Assembly: GCA_948474755.1 (NCBI GenBank)
Contig: CAOLHI010001301.1
Location: forward strand, 248,001 to 312,000
Length of the DNA: 64,000 bases
Direction: 5' to 3'
Source of the DNA: Ctenosaura bakeri
Taxonomy: Eukaryota > Chordata > Lepidosauria > Squamata > Iguanidae
The notes under the pieces were generated by a model. It was not told where the DNA came from, did not search any database, and saw only the letters and a program-made list of their open reading frames with translations. The position numbers were made by a program, and so were the translations under genes. This document shows, piece after piece, positions 36,636 to 47,704 of the stretch (position 1 is its first letter; every line of letters begins with the position of its first letter).

Positions 36636-36830
36636 GACCATTTCTGCACTACACCGATAGTGCTATTATTCTGCTTTCAACATCCTATGGAATCTTGGAA
36701 TTTGCAGTTTAGGGAGGGGCATTCAGAATTCTCAACTAGGGAGCTCTTTGGCCTCAGTAAGCTACAAACTCCAGAATTCCACTGGATTTTGAAAGTGAAA
36801 TAATATCACTATAACAGTGTAGAAATGGCC
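36636..36830. mobile_element. Family A MITE with TAG duplication
   Basis: A 195-bp palindrome from GACCATTTCTGCAC to GTAGAAATGGCC, flanked by exact TAG on both sides (36633-36635, 36831-36833). Both arms intact. Confidence 0.85.
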
Positions 36831-36833
36831 TAG

Positions 36834-38764
36834 GACCACTCCCAAACTAGACACCTTTTCCTTCAATGGGAGTGCAATCTCATCAAGGCAGGTTTTTTAA
36901 TCAGTTCCTGAACTTGAGAACCACCAGTCCCCAAAGCCCCTGCCTTATCAGGATTCCAACTCACGTTTTTTGCCCCACCTCAAACCCTTTATGGCATCTA
37001 GGCACTTGTTCAGCACCTGTATACTTTCATCCAGCTCCAATGACAAGGAGAAATAGATCTGAGTGTCAAAAGTACGCTTATGTCATTCAGACCCCAACCT
37101 CCTCATGATGTCCCTCAGCAGTTCATACAGATGTTGAGCAGCACGGGACAGAAGATGGAACCCAATGGCACTCCACAACTTAATGGCCGTGGAATTGAAC
37201 ACGAATCCCCCAAGGCTACTCTTTAGAACTAACCCCACACCTAATAATTTGTTTCTTCCTAATACCGGCCAACATAGGTTTATCTGCTTAGACTGTCTTT
37301 ACCTGATAGTCAGGCTTTCCAAATCGTGACTTTCTCCATATCTGAAATTTAGCATTTTGCTTTCCTCCATTTGACATATCCATGTGAGTCTATAAATAGA
37401 GACTCCGTGTTGTTCATTGTATAATACAATCTGTGCTTTTACAACTCATCATGAACTTCTATGTAATTTATTTTTTATTGAAGAATTCCAATTAATGGTT
37501 TCCTGGTGATTTTAAAGCCTCAAATTATCAGTCTCTGAAAACAAAGCAGAGAACATAATTATCATAAACTGAGAATTTTTCATTTTGAAGCTTATCTGTT
37601 TGTGCTAAGTATCTTCTCTATAAGTAATTAGTACCTTTATTTTTTCAGTGAAAAAAAATAATAATGCCCATTCTGCACTGCACATCCAAAATATATTTTT
37701 AACTGCAAGATATTCAGTATATATGTATTTGAAAATGTACCACCTTGGACTCGTGAAGTGTTTCATCTAATGATAATGGGAAGAAAATACATCTGTTTTT
37801 CAGAATAAATTAAGGCATGCATTCTTTCCCACTACCACCTTTCTAAATTTACCAATTTTTGCCTTTTTTTTTCCTTAGAAAGAAAGCCTTACAAATACAT
37901 CTGCTGATTAGTTACTTATGTTGCATTCTAAACCCCAAAGTCGACACATGTCGGTTCCACTGCCTTTTATAGGAATGTTTCTGAGTATTGCTGCCACAGA
38001 CAAAACCAAAGTCAATAAAATGAAAGCATATTAAAGCAGTATAATCGAAAGGTATTGCATCTGGCAAAAACACATTAGCTTTTTTTAAAAAAGTAACGTG
38101 CTGAGACTCAGCTTCTACAGGGGCCATGCAGTTTGAACTCTTCTCGATTTGATGGGATTGCCAGGGGTGGATGTCAAACAGAGCTCAGAAAAGTTACCTT
38201 TTAGACTATGACTCCCAGAATCCCCCAGCAAGCCTTAAATTGCTAACTGAGTAATTCTGGGAACTGTGGTCCCAAATGTAACTTATGCACATTCACAAAT
38301 CCCTGCCTCAGACCACTGGCTAAGAAATTCCAGAACCACAGAACAGGAACTTTAATCACACTTGCCTGGTGAGATGTATTTGGCTTAATCGCAAGTTGTG
38401 TTGGTCTGTCTTATGAGCCACATCATTCATGCAGGTCTCAATGCATGGTGAGATCTTTTGGATAGTCCGTTCTTTTCCTTCCTCTACCTTTGCTTGCCTC
38501 TAGACTATACACATGGCCAGCTTTTCAAAGCAGGCAACTTGTTTATTACACTCACTTCCTTCCCACTACTTTGAAATTATATTGCTGTCTCAGTTTTGAG
38601 TTGGAAATTATTTCCACATAGATGTCTGACTTTTCATTTCTTTCCATCAAAGGCATGATGCCCAGCTGAAACAGGGGTGCTTTTCAATTTCCCTCACTCT
38701 AAATTCCTCTATGAATTTACTCATTCCAAATTATTCTGTCCAGGTGGATTGTAGAACAACACTT
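36834..38764. other. Mostly unique DNA with a candidate conserved block
   Basis: The segment 37420-37900 is AT-rich, with many TAAT/ATTA and 'ctaattag'-like cores and no repeat similarity; it could be a conserved element. Around 38190-38275 'gactcccagaatcccccagc' and 'ctgggaactgtggtcccaaa' resemble hAT MITE arms. No gene recognised. Confidence 0.35.
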
Positions 38765-39490
38765 GAAGCTTTCTTCCACCAATGTTGTCCAGAATCTCAG
38801 CATTCTTCCACCACTGATGTCCACAATCTCACCAGTTTTTTACTATTGATCTCCAGGATTCCAGCAATCTTCCAGTGAGGATGTCCAGAATCTGAGCAAC
38901 CTTCCACTGCTGTTTTCAAAAAATCTATCATTCTTCTTCTATTGATGTCCAAACCCCCAGCATTCTTCCATTATTGATTTCCAGAATTCCAGCAGTTTTC
39001 TACTACTGATGTCCAGAATACTGCAGTTTTCCACTATTGACATTCAGAATTTCAGTATTCTTCCAATGCTGATATCTAGGATCTGAACATTCTTCAACTG
39101 CTGATGTCTAGAATCCCACAGTTTTCAACTAGTGATGTCTAGAATTCCAGAATTCTTTTACTATTGATGTCTTGGTTCCCAGCATTCTTCCACCATTGAA
39201 GTGCAGGTTCTCAGTGGTTTTCTAATATTAATATCCAGGTTTCTAGGATTCTTCCAATGCTGATGTCTAAAATCTGGATATTCTTCCTCTGCCAATATCT
39301 AGAATTTGAGCAATTTTCTAATTTTGATGTCCAGAATTCCAGCATTCTTCCACCACTGATGTTTATCATCACAGCTGTTTTCTACAAGTGATGTCCAGAA
39401 TTCCAGCCTTCTTCCTCTGTTGATGTCTAGAATCACAACATCCTTCCTACTAGTGAAGTCCAGAGTTCATTATTCTACTGTTGTGTCCAG
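38765..39490. repeat. Degenerate ~32-bp tandem repeat (minisatellite)
   Basis: About 22 imperfect units in 0.73 kb, each of the form 'cagcattcttccactattga' followed by 'tgtccagaatt'. The anchor 'ttcttcca' recurs about every 31-33 bp on average, with alternating 'cagttttctac' variants. Sequence between units has drifted a great deal, so the array is old. No other window region shares the unit. Confidence 0.85.
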
Positions 39491-39499
39491 AACTCCGGC

Positions 39500-39588
39500 T
39501 GGCCCCTCCCAAAACTGCAAACCCCAGGATTCCAGAGGATGTTCAAAGTGGAATCATCATGCTATAACAGGCTAGTGCGGAAATGGTC
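39500..39588. mobile_element. Family A MITE, right arm only
   Basis: Matches the right arm from 'gcccctcccaaaactgcaaa' to 'gctagtgcggaaatggtc'. It begins directly after the minisatellite, so the left arm may have been lost in that array's changes. Confidence 0.7.
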
Positions 39589-39674
39589 ACTGTCAGGAAG
39601 TGTTGACAATACTGAATTAGATGGGCCAATAATCTGGTTGGGAATGTGACAATTTCCTTCACTGTAAAGAAATT

Positions 39675-40025
39675 AATATTTTGGGCCTATTTGCACTGCA
39701 GTTATACCAGTTTCATATAACTGCGATTGCCACTGCCTAAATCCCAATGAATTTCAGGACTTGCACTTTGGTAAGGGAATTAAAATCTTCTGCAAGCGAG
39801 CACTACAGCAGTGGTTCTCAAAACAGCAGTGGTTCATCCCAGCCAGTTTGATTAGGGATTTGTTTAGGGGCTGAAGTTCAAAACACCAGGAGGACCATAT
39901 TTTGAGAAGCACTGCACTCGGGTTCTCTAATAAGAGAATTTTAAATACCTTGCCAAACTGCAGGATTCTGCAGGATGGAGGCATGGCAGTTAAAGAAGGA
40001 TCGATTATAATTATGTAGGGAGGAT
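39675..40025. mobile_element. MITE (H-like) interrupted by a small hAT
   Basis: The left end 'gggcctatttgcactgcag' and right arm 'atggcagttaaagaagg' ... 'ttataattatgtaggg' form a degraded palindromic element of the H/A type. A 106-bp hAT insertion splits the middle. Confidence 0.5.
39809..39914. mobile_element. 106-bp hAT MITE
   Basis: Starts CAGTGGTTCTCAAAAC and ends TTTTGAGAAGCACTG, an inverted pair of hAT (Buster/Charlie-type) termini. The flanks CACTACAG and CACTCGGG are a decayed 8-bp duplication (6 of 8, counting both ends). Confidence 0.65.
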
Positions 40026-40471
40026 ACATCCTTGATCTGAGATGGGCAACTATGGAAGGCCAGGCAGGGTACATAATCTGCCAGGAGACCTTGGAGTGCT
40101 GAATCCTTCCACATTGCAACCATGCTCACAAAAATCTCCTGCTTCCCCAAAATGTCTACTAAGGGAGAATTCTTCACTGTCCTTGGCCATTTTAGGTCCA
40201 TAGGAGGCATTGTTTAACAAAAGAAAGTGGGCAGAAGCCCCTTTCAAAAACATTTTTTTTTATCCTAGAAGAACCCGGGACGGGGGGGCACAAAAATGGC
40301 CTACACCTATATGGCAAAGATTTTGAAAAGAAAAAAGTACAGCCAAGCCAGTTAGAGTTTAAATGGAGCAAGCAGCACATGTTATCCAGTTCTGCCATAC
40401 CCCAGTACAATCCTTACTGCATTGTTTTTCTTCAAAGGGAAAGATGTGCATACCTCACTTTAAAACAAATA
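40026..40471. other. Unannotated segment
   Basis: Nothing recognised. Confidence 0.35.
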
Positions 40472-40479
40472 GTTTAAAG

Positions 40480-41153
40480 CAGTGGTTCTCAACCTTCCTA
40501 ATGCCGCGACCCTTTAATACAATTCCTCATGTTGTGGTGACCCCCAACCATAAAATTATTTATTTATTATTTACAATGCCTCCCCCTCCTGGCAAAGGCC
40601 GCCTCGCCAGCCAGGAATAGAGGAGGTGGGCAGGGAGGGAAAGAGGAGCCACGCGTCTCCCCTGGGAAAAAAACTCCGAGACACCCCCCCCGGGCTCTGC
40701 TTCTGCTTCACTCTTGTTTCCGCTGGGGTGGGCAGTGTGGGAAAAGTTTCCAGAATGTCAACCCTGGCCAGGGGTGGGGAGGAATCCCAGTGCCTTTGTC
40801 TTTTGTGCTGGGCGCAGCTCGCCCCCCTGGAAAAGCGCTGCCATGCGCCCCCCGGCCCTTCTGCAGCGCCCCCCTCCATGGCGAGTGGAGCAGGGGCCGT
40901 GGCGAGGAGGGGGCCTACCCTCCGTGCTGCCGCCGCCGCCCCCCCCAAGCTGGCCTGTCAGCCAGGAGGTTCTCCCGATAGCGGAGAAGGGAAGTGATTT
41001 CAGTCCCTTCTGAACAGGGAGCAGGAGGATGCGAGTGCGTGGCTCGCGCTTGTGCACCACCACCGAGGAGGGAATGGAGCCTAAGACCATCGGAAATACA
41101 TATTTTCCGATGGTCTTAGGTGACCCCCGTGACCCACACGTTGAGAACCGCTG
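40480..41153. mobile_element. SPIN-like hAT element with GC-rich interior
   Basis: The left end CAGTGGTTCTCAACCTTCCT and right end '...acacgttgagaaccgctg' are inverted. The first ~90 bp ('atgccgcgaccctttaatac', 'gttgtggtgacccccaacca') match what I recall of SPIN/OposCharlie elements. An exact 8-bp duplication GTTTAAAG (40472-40479, 41154-41161) has the central TA of Buster-type hATs. The interior 40570-41060 is CpG/GC-rich and unlike SPIN. A 17-bp perfect hairpin lies at 41080-41120. No transposase; overlapping frames up to 144 codons are compositional. Confidence 0.85.
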
Positions 41154-41161
41154 GTTTAAAG

Positions 41162-41572
41162 GTTCTGAAGTGTTCATATTAATCATAGGCAATATGCTTT
41201 TTCACATTTTTTGCTATCGTGGAATAAAGGAAACAAAACCGTCACCCTAACTACAGAGGGGGATGGGCTTGCATTTGAAGAAGTTGCTGCTTTAGATTGC
41301 AAGTCCCAGAATCCCCTAAAAAATTTTTTAGCAAATCTATTAGACGCTAGTAGAGCATATAGGTCCACTAGCATAGTGATGTTAAGGTCTGGGTCCTGAA
41401 GAGAAAGAGAATGACAGTGATGGATTGCTAGACAATGGTACAAGGGGACCCTTCCAGGCACATCCAAATGGTGGCCATTTCCACTGAGGCATTTAGACTG
41501 GCCATTAATTTCCCAGTGAAGGCTATTGTGTAAACAGGTACTGGATATCTCCTTAGGCAACATTGGAACAAG
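41162..41572. other. Unannotated segment
   Basis: Nothing recognised. Confidence 0.35.
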
Positions 41573-41576
41573 GTAG

Positions 41577-42507
41577 TGTTACTGTGGTTTATAGTCTAAG
41601 CTCGAGGTTTACTAAATATAATTTGATATCAAGAGATTGGCCATTCCAAACTACTCCCCTCCACATGCTTGTGAGGCCCCCGGACAAGCACGCACACGGA
41701 CATGGTCGAACAAGCTGAAAAATACAAGACAAATCCAGGCAGGCCAGTAATTTTCTGGCATGCAGCTTCAGGAGACCTCCAGGCAAGTACACTTTAAAAC
41801 TAAATTAAGTATGCACCAAGCATGCAAAAGATTCTATGCCCCGAACAGGCAGCTTGATGAGATTAGCGCTTCTGAATAGCCAACTGTCAAGCACTCCATA
41901 TTTTCATACTGTCTGCGCTATTGACAACTCCTCCAAAATCCAATCATTCTAAGTACTGACCTTTCGGAGGCTTTGTCTCCAACCTGAAACCCATTGTTTT
42001 CCACAGGAACAGACTACCCTACAGGCACATTTCTCCCTATAAGAATCCCTGATTTTGAGCGCTTCCTCGAATCGCTCCCATCGCTCTTGGCTTCCATCCC
42101 GCCTTGCTGCCACTCCATTTGCCGAGCCTTCCCTCAGCTTCCACGTGCTGAGAATCTCCACTCCAGCTGACTTTCTTCTGGCTACCCGGGCTACAGGATC
42201 AGGTGTAGTATTCCCCCTGAAAAATCCTTCTCAAAATCCCCTATCAAATTTCCTTCCTTTACTTTCTTAGGTTTGTGTGAGTGAGTACGTATGTGCGCTA
42301 TGACTGTCTTTTAAATAAAGAAAACAATTATAATTTCATTTTGCTTGGTTTTTGACTCAGCCTGACCCCGTAAACATTGGGTTCAAGATCGCGCTAAGTT
42401 GCCCTGCCTCTTGCATTGCTATAGCTTGTGTTCTGGCTAATTCCCATTAACCATTATTTGGAGCACATTGAGATGTCCCCCACGGGACCCCAGAAATCAG
42501 GGTAACA
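41577..42507 (+). mobile_element. Solo LTR, plus strand
   Basis: 931 bp, TGTTACTGTGG...CAGGGTAACA, with exact 4-bp duplication GTAG (41573-41576, 42508-42511). A TATA-like 'ctataag' lies near 42038 and AATAAA near 42315, giving a U3-R-U5 layout. The region near the end ('aagttgccctgcctcttgc') matches the inverted copies at 10.2 and 53.2 kb. No gag/pol/env nearby. The 4-bp duplication suits ERV1-like or some Ty3-type elements. Confidence 0.82.
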
Positions 42508-42581
42508 GTAGTTCTGCTAGCTTATTCTCTGCTTACATTGGTGTAAAACTGCAGTGAGGACTCTGGCCTGTGGAATTCTGA

Positions 42582-43010
42582 GGACATTTTCGCACCTTAC
42601 CTTTTCATGGAGGTGGGGGGAGGCACTCGCTCAAGAAGCCTCAGCAGGAATGCTGCCACTTCCCTGCTACTTCAGTTCTGCAGCAGATTCTTGGTTGCGC
42701 GAGCGCTGCATGAACTCCCCGCCCCTTCCTACTGCAGCACAACCTGGGAATTGCAGGCTAGCGCTGAAGCAGGAAGCGCAATCGGCCCAGCTCTCAATGC
42801 ACCACACACCAGGTAAATGCACGCGGGCCCTGGGAGCATTGTGTGACCACACAACATTTTCAGCTTTAAGCTGAAAATGAAAAGGTGCGTGCATGGTCCA
42901 TATCAGGCCCTTAAGCGTCGCATAAATGGGAGTGTGTCATGCAGACCACTCCTCCCATTTATACAACACTCAAGGGGCCCTCTCGCTTTAGAAATGCCAT
43001 GCAAAAAGGT
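42582..43010 (+). mobile_element. Family B MITE
   Basis: Starts GGACATTTTCGCACC and ends near GCAAAAAGGT, with TGA to the left. Contains AGGTAAAT at 42811-42818. A 25-nt palindrome at 42855-42879 has stem cattttcagc / gctgaaaatg and centre tttaa. A right-side foldback is also present. Confidence 0.78.
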
Positions 43011-43021
43011 TGTAAGAGTTA

Positions 43022-43430
43022 GGCCATTTCTGCATTACACTGTTATAGTGCTATTATCAGTAGCATAGGGAGGTGGGGGTGGGGAAGGCAATTTGCCCCA
43101 GGCTGCAATGTTTCTGGGGCATCCCAGCCTGTAGCCATGCCCCCACGTGCCTTGGCCATGCCCACATGCACCACAGCCATGCCTCACACACAGTGACCAT
43201 GCACCATAGCCCCCCCTCTCCCGCCCCCCCTCCACACACTCCAAGTTCCACCACTGGCTATTATTCCACTTTCATCATCCTGTGGAATTCTGAGATATAT
43301 CGTTTACTGAGGCCAAAGTGCTCTCTGGCTGAGAATTCAAAATGCTCCTCCCTAAACTGCAAAGTCTGGGATTTCATAGGATGTTGAAAGTGGAATAACA
43401 GCACTATAACAGTATAGTGCAGAAATGGCC
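43022..43430. mobile_element. Family A MITE split by a hAT
   Basis: Starts GGCCATTTCTGCATTAC and ends GTGCAGAAATGGCC. The left arm breaks at 43057 and resumes at 43257, with a 199-bp hAT plus its duplication in between. Flanks TTA and TTG fit a 3-bp duplication with one change. Confidence 0.82.
43058..43256. mobile_element. 199-bp hAT MITE nested in family A
   Basis: Starts CAGTAGCATAGGGAGGTG and ends 'gttccaccactg'. An exact 8-bp duplication GCTATTAT flanks it (43050-43057, 43257-43264); the right copy continues the host MITE exactly. The interior has CATGCC/CACACA-rich degenerate repeats. Confidence 0.8.
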
Positions 43431-44559
43431 TTGGAGTCTAAAAAAAGTAACTTTTACAAGCCCTGGATTGAATATATTTATGGAAAAGAAACAAATGCTG
43501 CTCTTTCATGTTTGTGATGGCTCCAGTACCCAGCTTATTTAAAGAGCATGCAAAGGAAAAGGAATGGAAAATATATCAACAGTAAGCTGTGTTGGTTTGG
43601 TAGTTAGCTGCAGAAAATCTTCAAATAAAAGCAAAGAATAGGTGGAGTGTGGGGAAGAGCAGTCCCATGGAAGAATAAGAATAAGAACATATCAGAAGAA
43701 GAGGAAAGCCCTCCCCACTTTAAGCAGGAGCATTCCATGCCTAAATATCTGAGCTGTAGCAGCCACATGACCCTCTGTTTTCAAGAACCCATAAAATAAA
43801 TGAAATGTTAATGAAAAGAACACACAAAACAGTCTTCATTTATAGCCCAGCTTTGTGGTTGCTCTGGGAAAATAAAAATTGTTTAGAAATCTCTACTACA
43901 GGGCAGAATTGTTCTTTCAGGGCTGATCTGTCAAGACATTGATAGATTTCCAGCTGGTTTATGAAAGCCAGCCATGATCCCAAAGACTAGAATCTAGTGA
44001 CAAACTGTGGGGCCTACTCAGAACTTTGGGGGACTAAAATTCCCCAAATCCTAAGACAAGCATGGCCACTGGGGAACCTTCTGGGAACCATAGTTCCAAA
44101 GTAACTTTTCCAAGCTGTGGATTTATCAAGCAGATGTGGGAGAGGGATTCCCTGGAGGACAAGATCAGAATCTGCCATGGATCCGCATGGATCCAGGGAC
44201 AAATTTGTCTCCCATTAGCACCTCATGGGCTACACTCCTCAACAACACACCTATGGACCTCCAAAATACCTCTGCCTTTCCCAAAATGTTGAATGCATCA
44301 CTCCTGGGCAGAACACCAACAAAAATGGAAGTATTGGAATGTGTTCTGACAGGATTTATGGAGTGAGGGCTTTTGGAGGTGGTAAGGATTTATGTGGTTT
44401 TGGGGTGAAAAATACCCCAAAATCATGCTGATTTTTTAATTTAAAAATTGATAGGTGGGGGATTGGGGGACAAGCAGGGGGCTTTAGTGGTTGCAAAAGA
44501 GAGGTTGAGAGGTTCCATGTACCTAAGAGTCACAATTTCTCTTCTAATTTAGTGTAACT
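43431..44559. other. Unannotated segment with hAT-like scrap
   Basis: At about 44005-44125 'cctactcagaactttggggg' and 'ctgggaaccatagttccaaa' resemble a hAT MITE. The rest (1.0 kb) is unrecognised. Confidence 0.4.
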
Positions 44560-44775
44560 CATTGTCCTATGCAGAAATTCACCACACAACATGCCTGACA
44601 AGTGACCATTTGGTTTTCCTAACATTTAGCTGCAATCTCCGCCCTTGCAACTTCCAGCTTCTTGTTCTGCTCTGCTCTCTTTCACAGCCCTGCAGGTACT
44701 GAAAGACAGCTATCTTGACTCTCCTTAATCTTCTCTTCTCTAAGCTATGCACAGCTTCACTCAGTTTCTTTCAGA
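44560..44775 (-). mobile_element. Old CR1/L3-like LINE fragment
   Basis: The minus strand shows the decayed 'leaf' of the CR1 C-terminus: plus-strand 'ctgcaggtactgaaagacag', 'ctatcttgactctccttaat' and 'cttctcttctctaagctatg'. More diverged than the other CR1 copies here. Confidence 0.55.
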
Positions 44776-46312
44776 AGATGGCTGAGAGCCTCCATAGTTA
44801 TGAATAATATAAGAGTTCTGAAGGCAGAATTCCACCTGTCACCATCCCCAGGGCTCACCATGTCCCAGTGGAAGCCTTTCCATGGCCATTCCATGGTTGG
44901 TGGAGAGTAAGGAGTGGAGAAGTGTCTGGCTATGTTCCCATAGTCAGACACAGGCTAAAGAAATCTTCCATCAAGATCTGTTGGGGCCTTCCAGAAGTCT
45001 CAGCAGATAAGTCCTCCATCTGCATCTAGCTGTGGGAACATAGTCAGATATCTCTCTGATCCCCTCTGCTCTCCACCAGCAATGAATTGTCCATTGTGGG
45101 AGGCTCCCAACCCTATAATTCTATGATTCTTTAGTATATCTTTTATCAACTTGGCATTTGCATGAACAGAAAATAAATGAATGAAGGATGAAGATACATT
45201 AGGTAGAGGAAATCCTTCAGTAACATCTAACAGCAGAAGGGAGGCACTGAGACTTCCAAAGTAGTAAGAATGCTAAGATGTTACAAGAATATTGAATCTT
45301 TTGACCTGAGAAACATTTGCACATAACTTTGTTGCCAACTCCTTTGGAAGGGACTTCATTAGAAGTTCCTCAGCTTACTCATAAGACTGGAGCAAAACGT
45401 GGCCAGGAGTTGCAGAATATTGGTGCTGCAGAATGTTCTGTAAAGGAGCAGTTTAGCTATGCATCCCATCTCTCAGCATTAGCAGCATCTATAAAAGCTC
45501 CAAATGCATGTACGTAGAAGACTAAACATGAGACACTCTGTTTATAGTCCTGGATCCAGAATTACGACAGTGCCTTCTGCTCACTATATTTTCGAGCTTA
45601 TCATCTCATGCCCCAGAGCTGGCAAACATGCCCATCAAATCTAAAGAGATGTGCATCCACCTTAACTAGGCCTAAGAATCAATGTTCTTCACATCTCTTT
45701 CTTTTTCTTTGCCCTAAAATTCCTTTCTTGTGTGACATGACTGAGTTCTGCTGTGCCAGGACGCCAAGGTCCCAAGCTCGCCAGGAAACCTGTAAAACTT
45801 TCTGTGCAGCTGGCATTGCTTAATGCGCTGGCCCACCTGGAGATTTGCTTGTGCTGTTAGGAAATCCATTTCTGTGCACATTACAACTCTGTGGTTTGAT
45901 GGGTATATTACAGAATGGATCCTAAGAGGGGGAAGCACATCTTTCTTAATGTTCTATAAGCTGAATGGGTGCACATGTGTAAGTGTGTGTGTGTGTGTGT
46001 GCGTGCATGTATGGAAGGTGGATTTATAGCATGACAGTCAGACCAAACACTTTATATTTTGTGTTTATAAATATATTATTATACACACACACACACACAC
46101 ACACACTATTGTCAGAATCCTGAATATAAAAAACAGACACTTATGTTTTCTTTTGGATGAGGTATAAGGTGCTATTTTTTAACCCGTTGCAATCTGTCTA
46201 AAATTTTACCCACCGGCAGCCATCAAAATGTCAGTGGGAACGCTGCTGCTGCCATTTACTGCTGGGTCAGGAAAAGAAGGGGGAAGCAACTCAGGTGATG
46301 AAGAAACAGCCA
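44776..46312. other. Mostly unannotated; microsatellites
   Basis: A CR1-type tail 'ctataattctatgattct' at 45113-45131 lacks a body. (TG)n at 45983-46001 and (AC)n at 46083-46106. No gene recognised. Confidence 0.4.
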
Positions 46313-46798
46313 GGCCCTTTCCGCACCAGGAAGTTAAAACAGGCCAAGGCGTCCTGTCATGGAGGTCGTCCGCACCTTGGATCGGACTAGGTTCGGACTA
46401 TTTACCTTAGTTCCACACCTTATTCCGATCCAAGACACCCCCAAGTGGTCCTCCAGCGCGCTAAGTGAAGATGACAAAAATCCGATCTTTCAATCTTCTG
46501 GAGTGCACCATTGCGTTCCTCCTCACTTGTGCAGATGCGCAGGCTCGCACCAATGCGAACCTGCGATCAGTGGAGAGCGGGCTGTGGGCATGGCCAGTGT
46601 CAGCGCTTGGCCCAGACCCATGAAGAACAGGAAGCCACCATTTTATAAGCCTGAGCAGTGCGGATCTACAGACCTTGCACTGGACCAAACGGAGAAGCCC
46701 TGCAGAAGGGCTTAAGGGAGAGTCTGTGTTGCTTCGAGTTAAGAAGAAGTGGTGAGTAACGGCACAGAACGATTCACTCGCCTCGTGCGAAAAGGGCC
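46313..46798. mobile_element. Type J MITE (Harbinger-like ends, unique interior)
   Basis: Starts GGCCCTTTCCGCACC and ends GTGCGAAAAGGGCC, like family B, but the 486-bp interior ('cttggatcggactaggttcg', 'cgatcagtggagagcgggct') matches none of the other copies. Flanks CCA and TCA. It contains GTGGTGAGTAA near 46750, again donor-like. Confidence 0.65.
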
Positions 46799-47613
46799 TC
46801 AGTCTCACGAGTGAAGGGAAAAGAAAGACATGTTCTATCTGGGAGAACACCTCCATTTATTGTAACTTTGCAGTTGAAACCAGTTGTTCCTTCATCATCT
46901 GAATTTCTTCTCCCTGGGTAAGCCAGCAAAAAGTAGTAGCGGTGCCCCTCTCCTCCAGACGTAACAACTACAGGGCAAGAGGAACACATAGAATATCATA
47001 TCTATATCATATCATTATAGATATATGAGGTACAGTTGCCTTTAGATACATGAGTGGGTTTTTTCAGGTTTAGGTTTTTTTTAAATTATTAAATATAAAG
47101 AAAACTTTTGGTAATCGCTTTACATTTTTACAAATATTCCAATAAAATAATTTCCACATAAAGCTTTGAATGTGTTTGGCTATAACATTTTAAACCAAAT
47201 GTCCTAAATCAGATAACATTATTTAATAACACTGGGGGGGGAGCAAGATATAAATCAAATAAATAAATAAATAATATTATTTGGGATGAAGCCCTCAGAT
47301 AGGCTTAAAGCTGAGAGGAGACTGTCATATAGAGAAATGCCATAGTCATTGAGTAATATAGAAAAAGAAAAATAGCACAAACATGGAAAACTTCCTTTTA
47401 TGGGGCTACAAACTGGGGTGTTCTAGGAGTTGTGACCATAAAAGAGGACATTGCCAAGGTCCAGAAAGCATAAAATAGGCCTATGAAGAAGACTGGACAT
47501 TGCTTCTAAAAAGTAATTCATTAGAGGCAGAGAACTCCCAAAGTAGTTAAAGATAACTATAGTTAACATTATCCATTTTTAAAAGTAAAATAGTTACTTT
47601 TGTTACTTGTTTT
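46799..47613. other. Unannotated segment
   Basis: An 'ataaataaataaataat' run at 47260-47277 may be a LINE tail. Nothing else recognised. Confidence 0.4.
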
Positions 47614-47676
47614 CTAAAAAAATCAAATGTATGTGCTCACTTCGGCAGCACATGTACTAAAAAAATCAAATGTATG
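47614..47676 (+). repeat. 20-bp direct repeats flanking a U6 stub
   Basis: The words at 47614-47633 and 47657-47676 are identical (ct, seven a, tcaaatgtatg). They flank the U6 5' fragment and look like a target-site duplication from target-primed insertion. Confidence 0.85.
47633..47660 (+). pseudogene. U6 snRNA 5' fragment
   Basis: GTGCTCACTTCGGCAGCACA followed by 'tgtactaa' matches the 5' stem-loop of U6 snRNA (about 28 nt; differences at two positions by recall). The rest of U6, the upstream promoter elements and the T-run are absent, so it is not a gene. 3'-truncated U6 pieces arise when LINE machinery switches template. Confidence 0.88.
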
Positions 47677-47704
47677 AAATGCACTCGAGCAGCCTAAGTA
47701 GTGA

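Noticed and set aside
38765..39490. CRISPR-like array
   Set aside because: Units are imperfect, without alternating unique spacers, and the genome is vertebrate; it is a minisatellite.
40571..41192. Possible exon or CpG-island promoter at the GC-rich peak near 40.6-41.0 kb
   Set aside because: The GC-rich DNA lies wholly between hAT termini with an exact 8-bp duplication, so it moved as part of a transposon. Origin from a gene is possible but not shown.
41577..42507. Full endogenous retrovirus
   Set aside because: Only one LTR with matching 4-bp flanks is present; no gag, pol or env sequence was seen next to it.
47633..47660. Functional U6 snRNA gene
   Set aside because: Only the first ~28 nt are present; no terminator or promoter elements.
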